This document shows, piece after piece, positions 22,693 through 34,900 of a stretch of 64,000 nucleotides of DNA (positions are counted from its first letter, which is position 1; every line of letters begins with the position of its first letter). The stretch lies in the NCBI RefSeq assembly GCF_905220365.1, contig NC_061134.1:10121001-10185000 (forward strand), given 5' to 3'. This DNA is from Vanessa cardui. Taxonomy: Eukaryota > Arthropoda > Insecta > Lepidoptera > Nymphalidae. Below the pieces are notes generated by a model, which was given only the letters and a program-made list of their open reading frames with translations, made no database searches and was not told the DNA's origin. A program made the translations under genes and the position numbers.

Positions 22693-23320
22693 TTTTAAAT
22701 AATAAATTGAAATAAGACGTATTACCTATTGAAACTGGTGGATGAGTGTACTCATTTTTTAATTAATACTTACTTTTAATTTAACAGCACAATTCCTCGT
22801 CTGAAAAATCTCCAATAACAAAATGACCCGCCATTTATTGAATTCATTTGTTACAAAAAATGTGATAAATGAAGAACCACTCGACCGATTTTGAGCAAAC
22901 TTCACATAAACCATCTACTGAATAGTCCAAACAAACCCTGAAAATTTAGTTTGGATAGGTGAGCCCGTTCTTGAGTTATGAAGTGACATTCGATATCACT
23001 TATTTTTATATATTTAGGTTCGAAAAATAGGTGTAACAATGTTTTAAATAATGCAAAATCATTTTAAAACATCAATGTTTTATTGTCTAACATCGATAAT
23101 CATAGAAAAACAATGGTAATTCTCTAATAAATCTATTTCTAAGGAAAAACAAAGATGTTTTTTTTTATAATATTCCTAGCATTTTCATCATACTTTCTCA
23201 CCTTCTAAACCTTCCCTGGACTTCTACCAATAAGTCAAGACCAAAATTAGCCAAATCGGTCCAGCCGTTCTCGAGTTTTAGCGAGACTAACGAACAGCAA
23301 TCCATTTTTATATATATAGA

Positions 23321-23993
23321 TGAATTTGAAAACTCACGAAGGTTTTCTTACTCTGACTGTACGTTACAATAAAGTGGGTTTATCCCCGACAACAGCAACG
23401 GCGGTGTTGAACCACACATATAAATCAATAGACATGAATTTTACCCATAATTCTTGTGCTATTGTGTACTGTGTAGGCTGTGGGTGATGGTACATACTCA
23501 TATATTGCATTGCAAGCGATGTTTAATACAAAGCTAGTGTGTTTCCTATAGTTCGTAAAGCAAATTTGTTCTTGTAGTTGCGCTTTGAAATCATAGAAGC
23601 AATTACACACATTCCTTAGTGACGTTAATTAGGTGGTAGTATTTTATTATCGACGAATCAAAAGCGCTTCATTTTGAAATTTACTTGAATAAAATAGAAT
23701 TGATTTGATTTGAATCAGAAAAGATTTAATGCATCATATGTATTGTAAGAAATTATTATGTGCATTGTATGTATTTCGCTCGAAGGCTTTGTCAGTGTAT
23801 TCTGATTGCGAATATAGAATATAGAATTGCCTTCTGGCAAATACTTTTTAATAATTTGCATTTCAAATTGCATGTCGATGCTGTGACTGCGATGTGTAAG
23901 GAAAATGTTAGTGAAGTCGCATTGTAGATTCAGTTGATATTTTATATAGTTTATACACGCAATTATATCTAACAATCTATTTTTATTGTTTGA
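23321..23993. other. Anonymous AT-rich DNA
   Basis: No gene; small minus-strand frames (23425-23610, 23715-23975) are unrecognised and overlap AT-rich low-information sequence. Confidence 0.4.
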
Positions 23994-24276
23994 CTAGCTG
24001 TGCCCGCGAACTTATACGCGTTTAAATTTAACAAAAAAAGTAATTATTGTAGCCTTAGCTACTTCCTATTATATCAGTTATCTGCTAGAGAAAGTTTCGT
24101 CAAAATCGATTCAGTCGTTCCAGAGATTAGCCGGAACAGACAGAGAAACAGATAAACAAAAAATTGTAAAAAAGGTTATTTTGGTATATGTACCGTGTAT
24201 ACATACATATGCATTGAGTAAAAAAGGGCTATTTTAATATTACAAACAGACACTCCAATTTTATTATATGTACAGA
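23994..24276 (-). mobile_element. Non-autonomous Helitron, family H
   Basis: The cleanest family-H copy: on the minus strand TCTGTACATATAATAAAATT after A at the 5' end, GGGCACAGCTAG then T at the 3' end. 283 bases, no coding. Confidence 0.85.
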
Positions 24277-25275
24277 TAAGTTTTATTGCAATTTCTTCAA
24301 TTTACTTTTACAAGCACTTGATTTGGTGTTTTCCCAGATATTAAACAATCTTTCCGAGTTATCGCCGCTCGCCATTTTCGTTTGTTATTATGATATATTG
24401 TAGGAAAAAAAAACATTCGACCACTGGTTTTTAGATACAAATATATCTTTCTCCTCCTCTAAAAGAGGAGCAGAAATATATTTTTGAGGAATTTCATATA
24501 AACATATATTTACGTATCGTCTTCCCACACTGTTGTGAAAATATGACAGAAGTCATACCGCGTCAAATGTAGGTGTTGATCCTCAAAACTACATCCATAC
24601 GATATTTGCAATAAAAATATGCGAAGCTTTTAGTATATCATACATAATAATATGTTATATAACGTATAACAATATAATTGTCTTATATACGTTCATAAAG
24701 GTTTAAAAATTTTAGCAAATATTTTATGTACCATTATTTTACATGATTGAAAAATCATAAAATTATTTTATCGAGTGTATAATTTATATTCTATATTTAA
24801 ATTTCATGCAAACAGTGTATAGTTTAGATTGAGTACATGAACTATTTTCGGAACTAAATTAGACTAAATTAAATCAATTTCAATTATTGTATAGTCTGTG
24901 GAGATGCCCGATGAACTGTTAATATCCAATTAAGTTTCGGGTAAATGGAAATTTTATGTCAGCGCCGACTTATTCAATGTTGTCTATTAATACGCTTATT
25001 ATTTTTACTACCTAATAACATTACAAGCAACATTTGTGGTCTCATGATTATTTTATCGTTCCGTACATGATATGAGGGCGTATATTTGACTTAGTTTGTC
25101 ATTTTAAGAAAAAGTATATAAAAACTCTGATAGTTCTTCTAAGTAGAATTTATATTCTGCATTAGTAGATTTACTTTAAATTTAATCCCGTAATCTTTCA
25201 TTGTTTATGTCTAAACAGCCAGTCAAACCTGAGAACGTGTCGTAAAAAATAAATAAAATTTTAACAAAAAGAAAA
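24277..25275. other. Anonymous AT-rich DNA
   Basis: A local inverted repeat CTCCTCCTCTAAAAGAGGAG lies near 24451-24470. Otherwise nothing. Confidence 0.4.
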
Positions 25276-25640
25276 ACCGACTTCAAACAAAACACTATTT
25301 TAAAACAAATGAATATGCACGAAAAAGTAATAAAAATAATTGCGTATTCAACATATTTTTTAGAGTCTTCCTAAGTTAAATGAAATGAAAAATATTAGAC
25401 TACTTAAAAGTCGATTAACGATTATATCATGTAGTTTTAATTATTGGTATATTTGGAGCCGGTGTCAGCCATGGTGCCCTTGCCCCAACAATCAAAAGAA
25501 AGAAGCGATACGAGCCCCTTGATTGATCCAGTATATTATTGTGTAAAAGGTAATTTGTAAAAAACATATTTGTTAAAGTATTCTCGTATTGTTTTTTGAT
25601 AGATATACTGAAGGGTTTTATTGGCCTTTTGGAAGTCGGT
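25276..25640. mobile_element. MITE-G copy
   Basis: Starts ACCGACTTCAAAC and ends TTTTGGAAGTCGGT, the same inverted ends as 3788-4003 with one difference. The interior is unlike the first copy apart from the ends and is non-coding. Confidence 0.6.
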
Positions 25641-25696
25641 TGATAACGGCCTACTGTTGGCTACTAAGTATACGACAATCAAAATTAAGAATACTA

Positions 25697-25866
25697 AATT
25701 CAAGTAGGCTTTTTACAAGCACTTTTGAATCGTCATTAAACAACTGTATTAAGTGAAGCTACCGCCGGTTCGGAAAGTAGATTCTACCGAAAAGAGCCGA
25801 AAAGAAACTCATTAGTTACTCTTAATCAACATGTAAAAATACAAAGTCATATTGGTTAAATACATT
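25697..25866 (-). repeat. Family C copy
   Basis: Minus-strand copy; CAAGCACTTTTGAATCGTC and CGCCGGTTCGGAAAGTAGAT are legible. Its right flank resumes at about 26045 with GTATTAATTCCACGCTTTTT, as beside 9405-9700, so the copy at 25906 interrupts it. Confidence 0.8.
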
Positions 25867-25905
25867 TATACATGTACGTAATATATCAACGTCACATCTG
25901 ACGTT

Positions 25906-26042
25906 GACTAAGTTTCTTGCCGGTTCTTCTCGGTAGAATCTACTTTCCGAACCGGTAGTAGCTTCACTTAATTGTTAATTGACCATTCAAAAGTGCTTGT
26001 AAAAGCCCTCTTGAATAAAGTTTATTTTAATTTTGATTTTGA
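25906..26042 (+). repeat. Family C copy, inverted and nested
   Basis: Plus-strand copy with the tail TTGAATAAAGTTTATTTTAA then TTTTGATTTTGA. Lies within the family-C-containing repeat to its left, in opposite orientation; GACGT flanks both sides. Confidence 0.8.
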
Positions 26043-26477
26043 CGTCAACAAGTATTAATTCCACGCTTTTTTGTGTCTGTATAATTTTATGTTGAATAAA
26101 ATCATTGCCTTCTTAACCAATGTATCTACAAATATATTTTTTTATGAAACGGCAAGTTAAAAATGTCTGTGGAATTTTATTCTAGAAACGGATACCTTAT
26201 AAAGTAACAAGTTGGCGGATATCACGCACACCATGATAAAATATTGACTTATTTATTTTAATTTTTTTTAGTGGGAACCTCCATCCACATTTGTAATATA
26301 ATCTAAATATGTAAGGCGACGACGACACTGCAAAATGCCCCTTTCAAAAATGTTTGAAAGGGGCATTTTGTATGAAGAATATCCTGTTGTACTTTTTATT
26401 ATGAATGTAAAATTATATTTATTTTAATTAACGTAAATAATTATTTGTACATCGCACCGCTTTATTCAACTTTTAGT
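26043..26477. other. Repeat flank, then anonymous DNA with hairpin
   Basis: 26045-26120 continues the family-C flank. The rest is unassigned apart from the perfect hairpin at 26331-26370. Confidence 0.45.
26331..26370. repeat. Perfect 18-bp hairpin, 4-nt loop
   Basis: CAAAATGCCCCTTTCAAA (26331-26348) and its exact reverse complement (26353-26370) flank AATG. Confidence 0.95.
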
Positions 26478-26655
26478 TCTCTAACCAAAGGTGATCTGGA
26501 AGAGATCGCTCTTTAAGCGATAAGACCTTTTGTATATACTTTTGTAACATTCATTTTATCTTTGTATTTTATTTTATTCTTTGGCGTACAATAAGGCACA
26601 TTTATATTGTCTTGTATTGTATTCTGATAAATGATTAAACCTACAATACTACAAA
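26478..26655 (+). repeat. Family L: LINE/SINE 3' tail
   Basis: GATCTGGAAGAGATCGCTCT, then AAGCGATAAGACC, then a T-rich stretch with GTACAATAA. The GAGATCGCT..GCGATAAG motif recurs at 29110-29245 and 43500-43645. Looks like the 3' end of a retroposon. Confidence 0.65.
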
Positions 26656-26712
26656 GTTTATCGAATAAATTGAATATGAGTGTAGGTTTTCATTATTCTA
26701 GTAAATTGCTTT

Positions 26713-26820
26713 GCGTCGTTACTTCTGATTTTCTATAACACATAAGTGCTTTGTCTACTTACATTGGGATCAGAGTAATGTATGTGATGTTCTCCAAAAT
26801 TTATTCATATATTTATTAAG
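26713..26820 (+). repeat. SINE-E 3' fragment
   Basis: GCGTCGTTACTTCTGATTTT, ACATTGGGATCAGAGTAATG and a TTTATTCATATATTTATT tail. No tRNA head. Confidence 0.85.
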
Positions 26821-29109
26821 ATAAGGTTCTAATAGTAAGTTGACTTTTTTAATACGAATATTATTTATATTTTTCCTATTCATGTTAAAAAAAAAACAAC
26901 ATTTTTTCAATGTGTCGTGTATAGTATGTATATACTCAGCACTTTGAAATTAATTTAATTTATCAAAAGAATATGAAGAGAAATCATTTTGAGATAAACG
27001 AACATACAATATGTTCTAACGAACAGTCATAACTGAATATAATTTTTAAATTAAACTAAGATAATTTGAGATAAAACTTACCGAACTCAATAAAAGTAAG
27101 CAATGCATCTTTTGTTTGGGTCGTTATGCGTTTCGTGAAAAATATTACATTTTCCAGTAAACAAAAAAAAAAGAAAATTTAAAATTGAATTCGAAAATTA
27201 AAAGAATTTTACATTTGAACTGAAACTTGGCTGCATTTCAAAATAGGACATGGTTGAAATGTATTGTAACTTTTTAATTACTCTCTCGTTTTGTTTTCAT
27301 AGCGAATAAGAAAGAAATGATGAATAATAAAGAAGTCAAACTGCGTATACGTAAACACACTCTCATTATTTATATATACGCTGACGTGATAATTTAGTGG
27401 ATGTGATTCGTGCAAATAATATTTAAACAAAAACCTTCGTATTATGCAATTCTCATGATTTAAATGAAACATATTAAGCCCTAATGGTTTGACTGTTAAT
27501 GCGTGGTGATGTGGATGGTAGATACAGGATTATAGTGTAGACAATTAATAATATTAAAGTAAGTAATGTGTATTTTCTTTTTCGGCTTAAAAATATTTAA
27601 TAATCAAGCAAGCTAATAACAAATAAGTAAGGATACGAAAAGCTCACGTCCAGCAGTGGGATATATATATATAGGTTATCATTTATTTATTAATACGGAC
27701 TATCTAAACAATTATGTGATATATTTAGGTAATCCATATTAACTTTTACCCATCATTTAGGCCTATGCACATTGACGTAACGCAGCGAAGTCTTTGCTCG
27801 GGCAGATTTTATTACGCGTTAAACACTAGACACCATGTATGACCAAGGTCGCGTGTAAATGTTCGTGAATGTGTGCAAATATACGCAGTGTGACGTTGCG
27901 CAATGATTTTTGCGCGCTCTCATATTTAAACATTCACTAACTTTGGTCTCAATCTTCTTAGATATTATTTAGGACTTTTAGTTTTATATCTTTTAAGAAT
28001 ATGTAATTGACATTTTATATATTATGAAAAACAGTTATAATAAATCCTCTATGTAGCTCTTTAGCAGGTGTAAGGTGGGTTTTATTTAACGGAGCTAAGC
28101 TGCCTAGCAATTATGAATAAACAATAGTCCGAATACAATGGCGACTGTATTCCTGTCGGTCCGTTTTAATTATATTTAACTTATTGTTACTGATGTAAAG
28201 TTAGCTTATGCTGTTTAATACTTCATTAATTTATTTCAAGTTTTATCTTTAAATGAAGTAGGTCACTTAAACTAACGGTATAATGTATGGTACAATTAAA
28301 ATTAGTTTGAATATTCTTTTTAAAGTAGTAAAATTTAACTCGTTTGAATTTATATTCTTGATTCAGGATTTGAAAGCTGTTGTAAAGAAGACTAACCCAG
28401 AGTTATTATTCTGCACAAACACATAATCCATTTTATTGTATCGCGTATATAATGTTGGCCCTACTGGGTGTTACATTGGGGCGAATACAAGGACTCAGCC
28501 TTGAAATTTGAGCCCTTTCTAGTTCGAGAGTCACGCTCATCCTGATGGTATCTCCTATAAGATCGCACCTCGTCTCATAGTCGGTGGGGTTACAATCCAG
28601 TGTGACGAAAAGATGTCAGACACAGAACCAATTGCTTTTTGTCAATGTATACACTAAAAATTGCTTCTTCGGAGAATTTCCAAGACGATAATAAACATTT
28701 ATTAATATAGATAATGATCTCCAAATTGAATTCAACGAGTCAACATAAAATCTTACACGTTTCACAGCAACTGAATAAATGATAATATGTATTCGTTAAG
28801 GAAATAAGAATAAGAGTTATAATGAATTAAAATGTATTTATTCAACGCTTAATACGAAAATATCTTTACTTCAGTCGTTTAAATGGACTTACAAGAGTAT
28901 TTGATTAACTTTTGTTAATAACGAAAATCCCCGCTTATCCACAACGTCAGGGCTGCATTTGGCAGTTCTGTTGTGAAAATGAAACAGAAATGGCACGGTC
29001 ATATGACCGTGCCATTTCTGTTGGTATAAACCAATTATCATAATTTGTTTTATTTATAATCGGTAAAAAAATTATCTATCTATTTCTGCACTTATCTGTT
29101 TTCGTTCTA
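26821..29109. other. Mostly anonymous; RTE scrap and palindrome
   Basis: CTCACGTCCAGCAGTGGGAT at 27641-27660 looks like the last bases of an RTE element. 28440-28620 is GC-richer (CGCACCTCGTCTCATAGTCG) but unassigned. A perfect palindrome lies at 28983-29022. No gene. Confidence 0.4.
28983..29022. repeat. Perfect 40-bp palindrome, no loop
   Basis: AACAGAAATGGCACGGTCAT at 28983-29002 is followed at once by its exact reverse complement. Confidence 0.97.
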
Positions 29110-29245
29110 AGCTTCTATCACCAAGAGATCGCTGTACGCGATAAGATAATTTGCGCACCATTTTTTTTATTTTTTGGTATCATTCTAATGTTTTCATGTG
29201 TTGTGCAACAAAATATTTTAAATAAATAAAATAAAAATATTATTT
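29110..29245 (+). repeat. Family L tail
   Basis: CCAAGAGATCGCTGTACGCG, ATAAGATAATTTGCGCACC and an AAATAAATAAAATAAAA end. A short (GT)n run follows at 29254-29275. Confidence 0.6.
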
Positions 29246-29479
29246 ACCCTATAGTGTGTGTGTGCGTGTGTGTGTAAGTTTTTTGTTTACTGATTTATTA
29301 CATATAAAGATGTAAGTAACTCTTGGTAACTATGAGAAGTCATATTATGTTTTTTTTTAACGTTTCAAGGGTAATGATGTTAGTGTCCTTCTGACCGATT
29401 TATCTTGGCGGTTAATCTGAAGGGAGATCTGTCAAATATGCAGGAAATATTTTAGTACATAAATGTGCACGTATATACA

Positions 29480-29690
29480 AGTGTTCTCGTTATTCTTTCA
29501 TTCATATAATTCGATTGGATAGCTAATCTGACACGACCGAGAACAGTTCAAGCACTTAAGCTGCGTACATACTTCCGACAGCCAGACTCCGAGCCGTTAT
29601 GAGATTTGGTTCGACAAAAACCCAATAACTTTTTTATCAATCCGACTTGAAATTTGAATAGAGAACCTGGGGATGTATGGCCTTATATTT
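29480..29690 (+). repeat. Repeat family K copy
   Basis: TCGATTGGATAGCTAATCTG, ACACGACCGAGAACAGTTCA, GACTCCGAGCCGTTATGAGA and AACCCAATAACTTTTTTATC follow the family-K order. Confidence 0.6.
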
Positions 29691-29699
29691 AGCCATCAA

Positions 29700-29880
29700 T
29701 CAAAAGTTAAAGAGTTGGTGAGACATTGAAACTACAGTCACAAGTGTCTTAATACCTTCGTTCTCAAGATTGGTAGCGCTTTGGTAATATAAGGTATTGA
29801 TATTATTAGTCGTGTAAAAAAACTCATATTCATGGGCGACAGTGATCATTTACCATGAGGTCAATGGTCAATCCAAAATC
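29700..29880 (+). repeat. Degenerate SINE-A copy
   Basis: Reduced identity but the right order: GAAACTACAGTCACAAGTG, CTCAAGATTGGTAGCGC, GGGCGACAGTGATCATTTAC, CATGAGGTCAATGG. Confidence 0.6.
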
Positions 29881-30054
29881 CATTTACAATGATTTCCCTA
29901 TCTACACTATAAAAGACTTTAACTTTACCTTCTTTTAAAGGGACGGAATTAAATATGTAAAATTGTATGTTTGTACACATAATTGCCTTTCAGTAAAAAA
30001 TCTGTCCACCGAATTTGATTTATAAATACTTTTATTAATAAGAAAAATATAAAA

Positions 30055-30277
30055 GCCGTAATGGCCCAGTTGTTAGAACGCGTGCATCTTAACCGATATA
30101 TGTGCTTAATTTGTGTTTATAATTCATCTCGTGCTCAGCGGTGAAGGAAAATATCGTGAAGAAGCCTGCATATGTCTTATTTCATCGAAATTCTGCCACA
30201 TGTGCATATATGTTCCAAACTCTCTCCTCAATAGAAGAGGAGGCCTTAACCCAGCAAGGGGAAATTTATAGGCTGTT
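30055..30277 (+). repeat. SINE-B copy with internal deletions
   Basis: Head ATGGCCCAGTTGTTAGAACG, but the B box and part of the head are deleted (GTGCATCTTAACCGATATAT joins directly to TGTGCTTAATTTG), and the segment before ATGTTCCAAAC is shortened. Tail AGGCTGTT. Confidence 0.85.
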
Positions 30278-30539
30278 ACTTATTAATAATATTAATTGAT
30301 CTATTAAATACGCAGGGTACTTGACGGATCTTCCTTCAGATTACCCGCTACGGTTCAAGAGAACAGTAACATCATCACCATTTAAATCGGAAAGCAACAC
30401 AGTTGTCATGCTTACCAAGAGTTTAATCTTAATTTAGTCACATTTTAAATACTCTGACAAAAAGGTTTTGTGCTGATGATAATAATCTCTTAAACAGTCG
30501 TTCGTCTTTTATTTTAGTAGTAAGCCAAAGCATAATAAG

Positions 30540-30709
30540 TTCTTAATTATTGTTGTCTTAAATTTTCGCGATTACACATTGAAATAAAACTAGCTACTTA
30601 TAACGGATTTGAATCGAATCGGTTTGCTTCTCGAAACGTCGGGATGTTAAAAATAATTAATATACGCGATTCAAATCCGTTATAGCTAGTTTTATTTCTT
30701 AATTATTGT
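30540..30709. mobile_element. Family-F fold-back element with 14-bp target duplication
   Basis: TTCTTAATTATTGT occurs at 30540-30553 and 30696-30709. Between them a family-F sequence runs inward from both sides: GAAATAAAACTAGCTACTTA on the left and its near reverse complement ending GCTAGTTTTATTT on the right, meeting near 30640 at CGAAACGTCGGGATG. An inverted, truncated dimer inserted with a long duplication. Confidence 0.87.
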
Positions 30710-31612
30710 GTATACAACAATACACCAGTAGTGTATTGCCATAACAAAAAAATAATTCTGGAGGTCTCAGTGTCAATTCTGATATATTACTGTTCTGTGT
30801 CCCTCTGTACCGAGATGCTTATTTAGCTTTAATCAAGCGTCCACGCCGAATATTGCGGGCTTAGTACATGTTTTTCTATAGACTTCGTTGAAATAATTTT
30901 GCGTCGAAATGACCTACTCACTGAAATTCCGACGAGTCGAAATTTTCGGATGAATTGGTAACAAATTATTGCTTCATATTGTTTTTCACGAATATTGAAA
31001 GATATATTTCAGCTTCTGATTTATTATGTAATATTTTTATTTATAAAAATGCGTATACTTATGTACAAAAGTCATTATAATGCGCCAAAACAAAGTATAA
31101 CATTAAAAAAATCCATATACAAACTTGGGAAACAACAATGTTTTTAAAATATTAATCGTAAAATATCCTATAAGCATACAAAAATTAATTACCTTAAAAA
31201 TAATATGGAAGTAAAGGTTTAATTACAAGAGTTTACGTTATACTTGATGTTATATATACGTCGAACATGGAAATTACTTATTTAAGGTCAGTTAAAAGTG
31301 TCTCTCCGCGAAATCGCGCTCTCCTTTTTCAGGCGAAATGTTTGTCTCTTACTTACATTTTTGTTTTTTTTTAATTCAAATAAAAAAAATCATTGTCAAT
31401 TTATTATTCTCAATCTCGTATTTTTTTTATTTATACTTATGTACGACCCCAAAGCATAGTGAACCGTCGAGTTTTGAAAAAGCAACCAAACGTTATAAAA
31501 AAACACAATAACAATTTCTCTCTTTGAGTCTTATCGGTGTTAATAGTGCCACTGGTTTATACCGTCTATACGCCATGATAAAATAATCCACGCTTCCATT
31601 TTTATGCTTTAA
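30710..31612. other. Anonymous AT-rich DNA
   Basis: Nothing recognised. Confidence 0.4.
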
Positions 31613-31913
31613 CTAGCCGTGCCCGCGAATACGTGCGCGTATAAATTATACAAAAAAAGTTATTGTTATAGCCTAAGCTATTCCTTATTACATTAGCTAT
31701 CTGCCAGTGAAAGTCGGTTATCAGTTCAGCCGTTCCGGAGATTAATCGAAACAAACAGACAGACAGACAAACGGACAAAAATTGCAAAAAATGTTGTGTT
31801 GTTATATGTAACGTCAAGTGTACATGTATTTATATATACATACGTATGCATTTAGTGATAATCGGTTATCTAAATATTTCAAACATAAACTCCAATTTTA
31901 TTATGTGTATTGA
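31613..31913 (-). mobile_element. Non-autonomous Helitron, family H
   Basis: CTAG end at 31613 (preceded by A on the plus strand) and TC end at 31913; shares CTATCTGCCAGTGAAAGTC and AACAAACAGACAGACAGAC with the other copies. Slightly longer than they are because of a TA-rich insertion near 31815. The frames on both strands here are shadows. Confidence 0.78.
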
Positions 31914-34900
31914 TAAATCTGTTGGTATTTTTTCTAACGATTGTACATTAATTGTGAGCAAAGCGACGACTTCGTTTACAAATAACGAAACAATTTGTAT
32001 ATCAGGTTTGGCTCTTGGTATTTGCACGGTTCTGGATCTTTTATCTTCGAAATAAAATATAAACACTAATTACGCATTTAAAATTGTTAATCATAGTTTT
32101 ATAGATTTAAAATATTATTCATTGATACCATGGCGGGTAAAGTTTGATTCATTTTTATACAAAGATTATAAAAGTATATTAAACGAATGAATTAATGAAG
32201 ACATTTTTTATCAGCCTTCCACACACAGACTGCAATAATATCTGTTAAGAATTAGTTAATGAAATAATATTATATAGATGTTTTGATGAGAATAAAATCA
32301 GCAATTGTAAAAGCAATTCATACAACAATATTGTTAAAAAAGCACGTAAGTAACTTATGACAACGACTGCGTTATTTATTTTTGCAATACTAATCGATAG
32401 GAAACTTAAATAGTGTTATGAATAACGATACACTTAAAATAATAACTCAAGACAATTACAGCGAGTGTTATAGAACTATTAACGCCATCTATTAACAACA
32501 AAACAAACTAACTATTTGATTAAAATAGGTAATGACATATTATTTAATCGAAACTAATATTTTAAGCTATAATTATCATTTTATAACCATTTACTTAATA
32601 ACAAATTGCTTTACAAGGAACAAAAATTGTGCATTAAATATGAATCGTTTTCGAAGACTGAGTATCCATGCAGAGATAAATAAACTATACAGAAAATTTT
32701 AATTACAGTCTGTATATGACATTTACGTAGAATAGTTTATAACGAACAAAGAAGGGTTGAAAGGCAAAGAATGAAATTAATTTTACAGCCGCTTTAGCGA
32801 TGACATCAAAAGAGCGATATTACTTCGTTTAACTAAACGATGCACTTTATGCTTGATATCAAAAACATACTAAGGCGAGTTTCACTACAATTTAATCAAC
32901 CGCTGTGTAAAATACACTAAACTGTAACAATAGAGGCTGGATCAAAGTTCTTCAGTTGAATAAAGGCCTTTCAAATGAGATGAAGTTTCATAAAATTCCA
33001 CCGTGATGTAGAGTTTAACGAAATAGAAGTGGCATAGAAATTATTAAGGTAATTTTTTCGATCATTTGAGTTTCAAATAAATTACATAATAAATGTTACA
33101 TTAAAATGGGACATCTAGCACGTTACAATCAAGTAAAAAAAGCTCAATCAAAGCTTTTTGAATCTTCAATATATAAATACTACATTTTCGAAAAGCAGCC
33201 TCCAGTGCGAATGAATGACAAAAAACATGCATAGGTAGTTGTTCATTTCAAATAAACAGATTTACAATGATGTTTTTTTTTTAATAATTAGTGTCCTGTG
33301 ATGGAACCCGAGTCTAAATCCAGTGGTTCTTAATTTTCCGACTTAAAGCACTTCTAATTATTTTCTGGTCTGTATAAGGAACCATCTCATTCTTCCGCTG
33401 GGAGTTGTAGAGTCTGATTAAGAATTAATTAACAGCTCGTTGGTTCAGACCTTGAGATTATATTACACTTTATTTTATAATATATTTTAACATTTATTTG
33501 AAAACAAAATTTGTTCTGAGTTTGAAATTGTCTTACACATAGCTGAATGGCTTAAGCCTGTTATTATATTTTTTCACAATGATTCAATGAATTGTACTAA
33601 ACCTTCCCCAAAAACCATTTCTGACTTTAGTGAAAACCGTATAAAATTGCATTTAAACAAATTTTGAGATTATCACACTCAGATAGACAAACATATAGTT
33701 ATACTTCAAACAGATTACTGACAATGAGCATTGATATCTGTTAGTAGATTATACGACAGTTGATTTTGCAAAATAATAATGGAGCGGTAACATCCTCTAC
33801 ATTTTAAATAAATACTTTTTTGTTGAAACAAAAAACTACTTAGCCGGTTGAACTATAACTTTTACAATTTAGGAACGGTCATAGCATGTATTGTACGCTC
33901 ATTTATATTGTTTTTGTCAGCTATAGGTCTTTTTGTCAACGCAACCCTAGATTATGTTGTCGTTCCCAACACTTTCTAGTGAAACTGCCCAAACTGTTAC
34001 CTATAAATGAAAACTATGACGTGAAAAAATTGTAAACCTCTAAAATGTCTACAGAAATGTAAAATAGATTTATTAAATTTTTATTTAACTTGCAATTATT
34101 GTTAGTTAAAATCAGTTAGTTTAAATCTTGCTAGCCAAATTAGAACAACATCCTATGGAGTTGAAATTATGCATTTCTATTTTGATGACAATTAATGTGA
34201 ACATTACTTAATTAATTACCCTTGATTGACTCCAGGTCAAAGAGGTTCGTCCGTCGTCAACGGAAAAACAGAATAGATATGAAATTTTCAATTAAATATT
34301 ATAATTTAATATTTTAATATTATATTTAAATGACAATTTATGTTTAATTTTAGTAACTAAGTGATTACTGGATAAAAGTTCTTTTAAGTGGTTGTGAGTA
34401 GTAACCATTATACTGCTTAAAATCGTCACTTTAGGAAAAAGTGTAACGTCTCCCACCCTCTTATCATTCATCCCCTCTCTTCTCTTCTTCTGTCTTTATT
34501 CTTTTATTTTGTGTACGTTTTAAATATCGCGGTATTTTTTTAAATATTATAAAAGGCAAAATGAGTTTGTATATATTTTTTTCTTTACGATTTCTTTAAC
34601 GTCAATATATCATGATTGTATTTCCACCGAACGTGACTTGCCGTCGATAAATCTTAGTTTTATTTTTAAATTATACTATTCTTTTGTTTGTCATTTATTT
34701 TTTTGGTTTGCTACTCAACAGATTATCATGAAATCTTGCATACAAAAGGTTAGGGGTACACAAAAGAACATAGGGTATTTTACTTCTGCCTCCAGTCAGT
34801 GGTGTAATCACGAGTGGCAATACTAGTATGAATTTTTTTATACGGAATAAGTCGTAACTTAAAAATTAACCGAGCGTTAAACCGTGTCATAAATTCATTT

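Larger units (their letters stand above)
20073..23320 (-). mobile_element. Helitron, ~3.25 kb, decayed and invaded by RTE
   Basis: On the minus strand the element starts TCTATATATATAAAAATGG directly after an A (5' end at 23320) and ends GGGTCAGCTAG followed by T (3' end at 20073), the TC...CTAG, A|T insertion signature of Helitrons. It contains a broken Rep reading frame (21877-22692) and, nearer the 3' end, an RTE retrotransposon fragment and repeat J. No helicase-domain remnant was recognised. The ends plus Rep remnants make the class assignment firm; the boundaries rest on short motifs. Confidence 0.85.
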
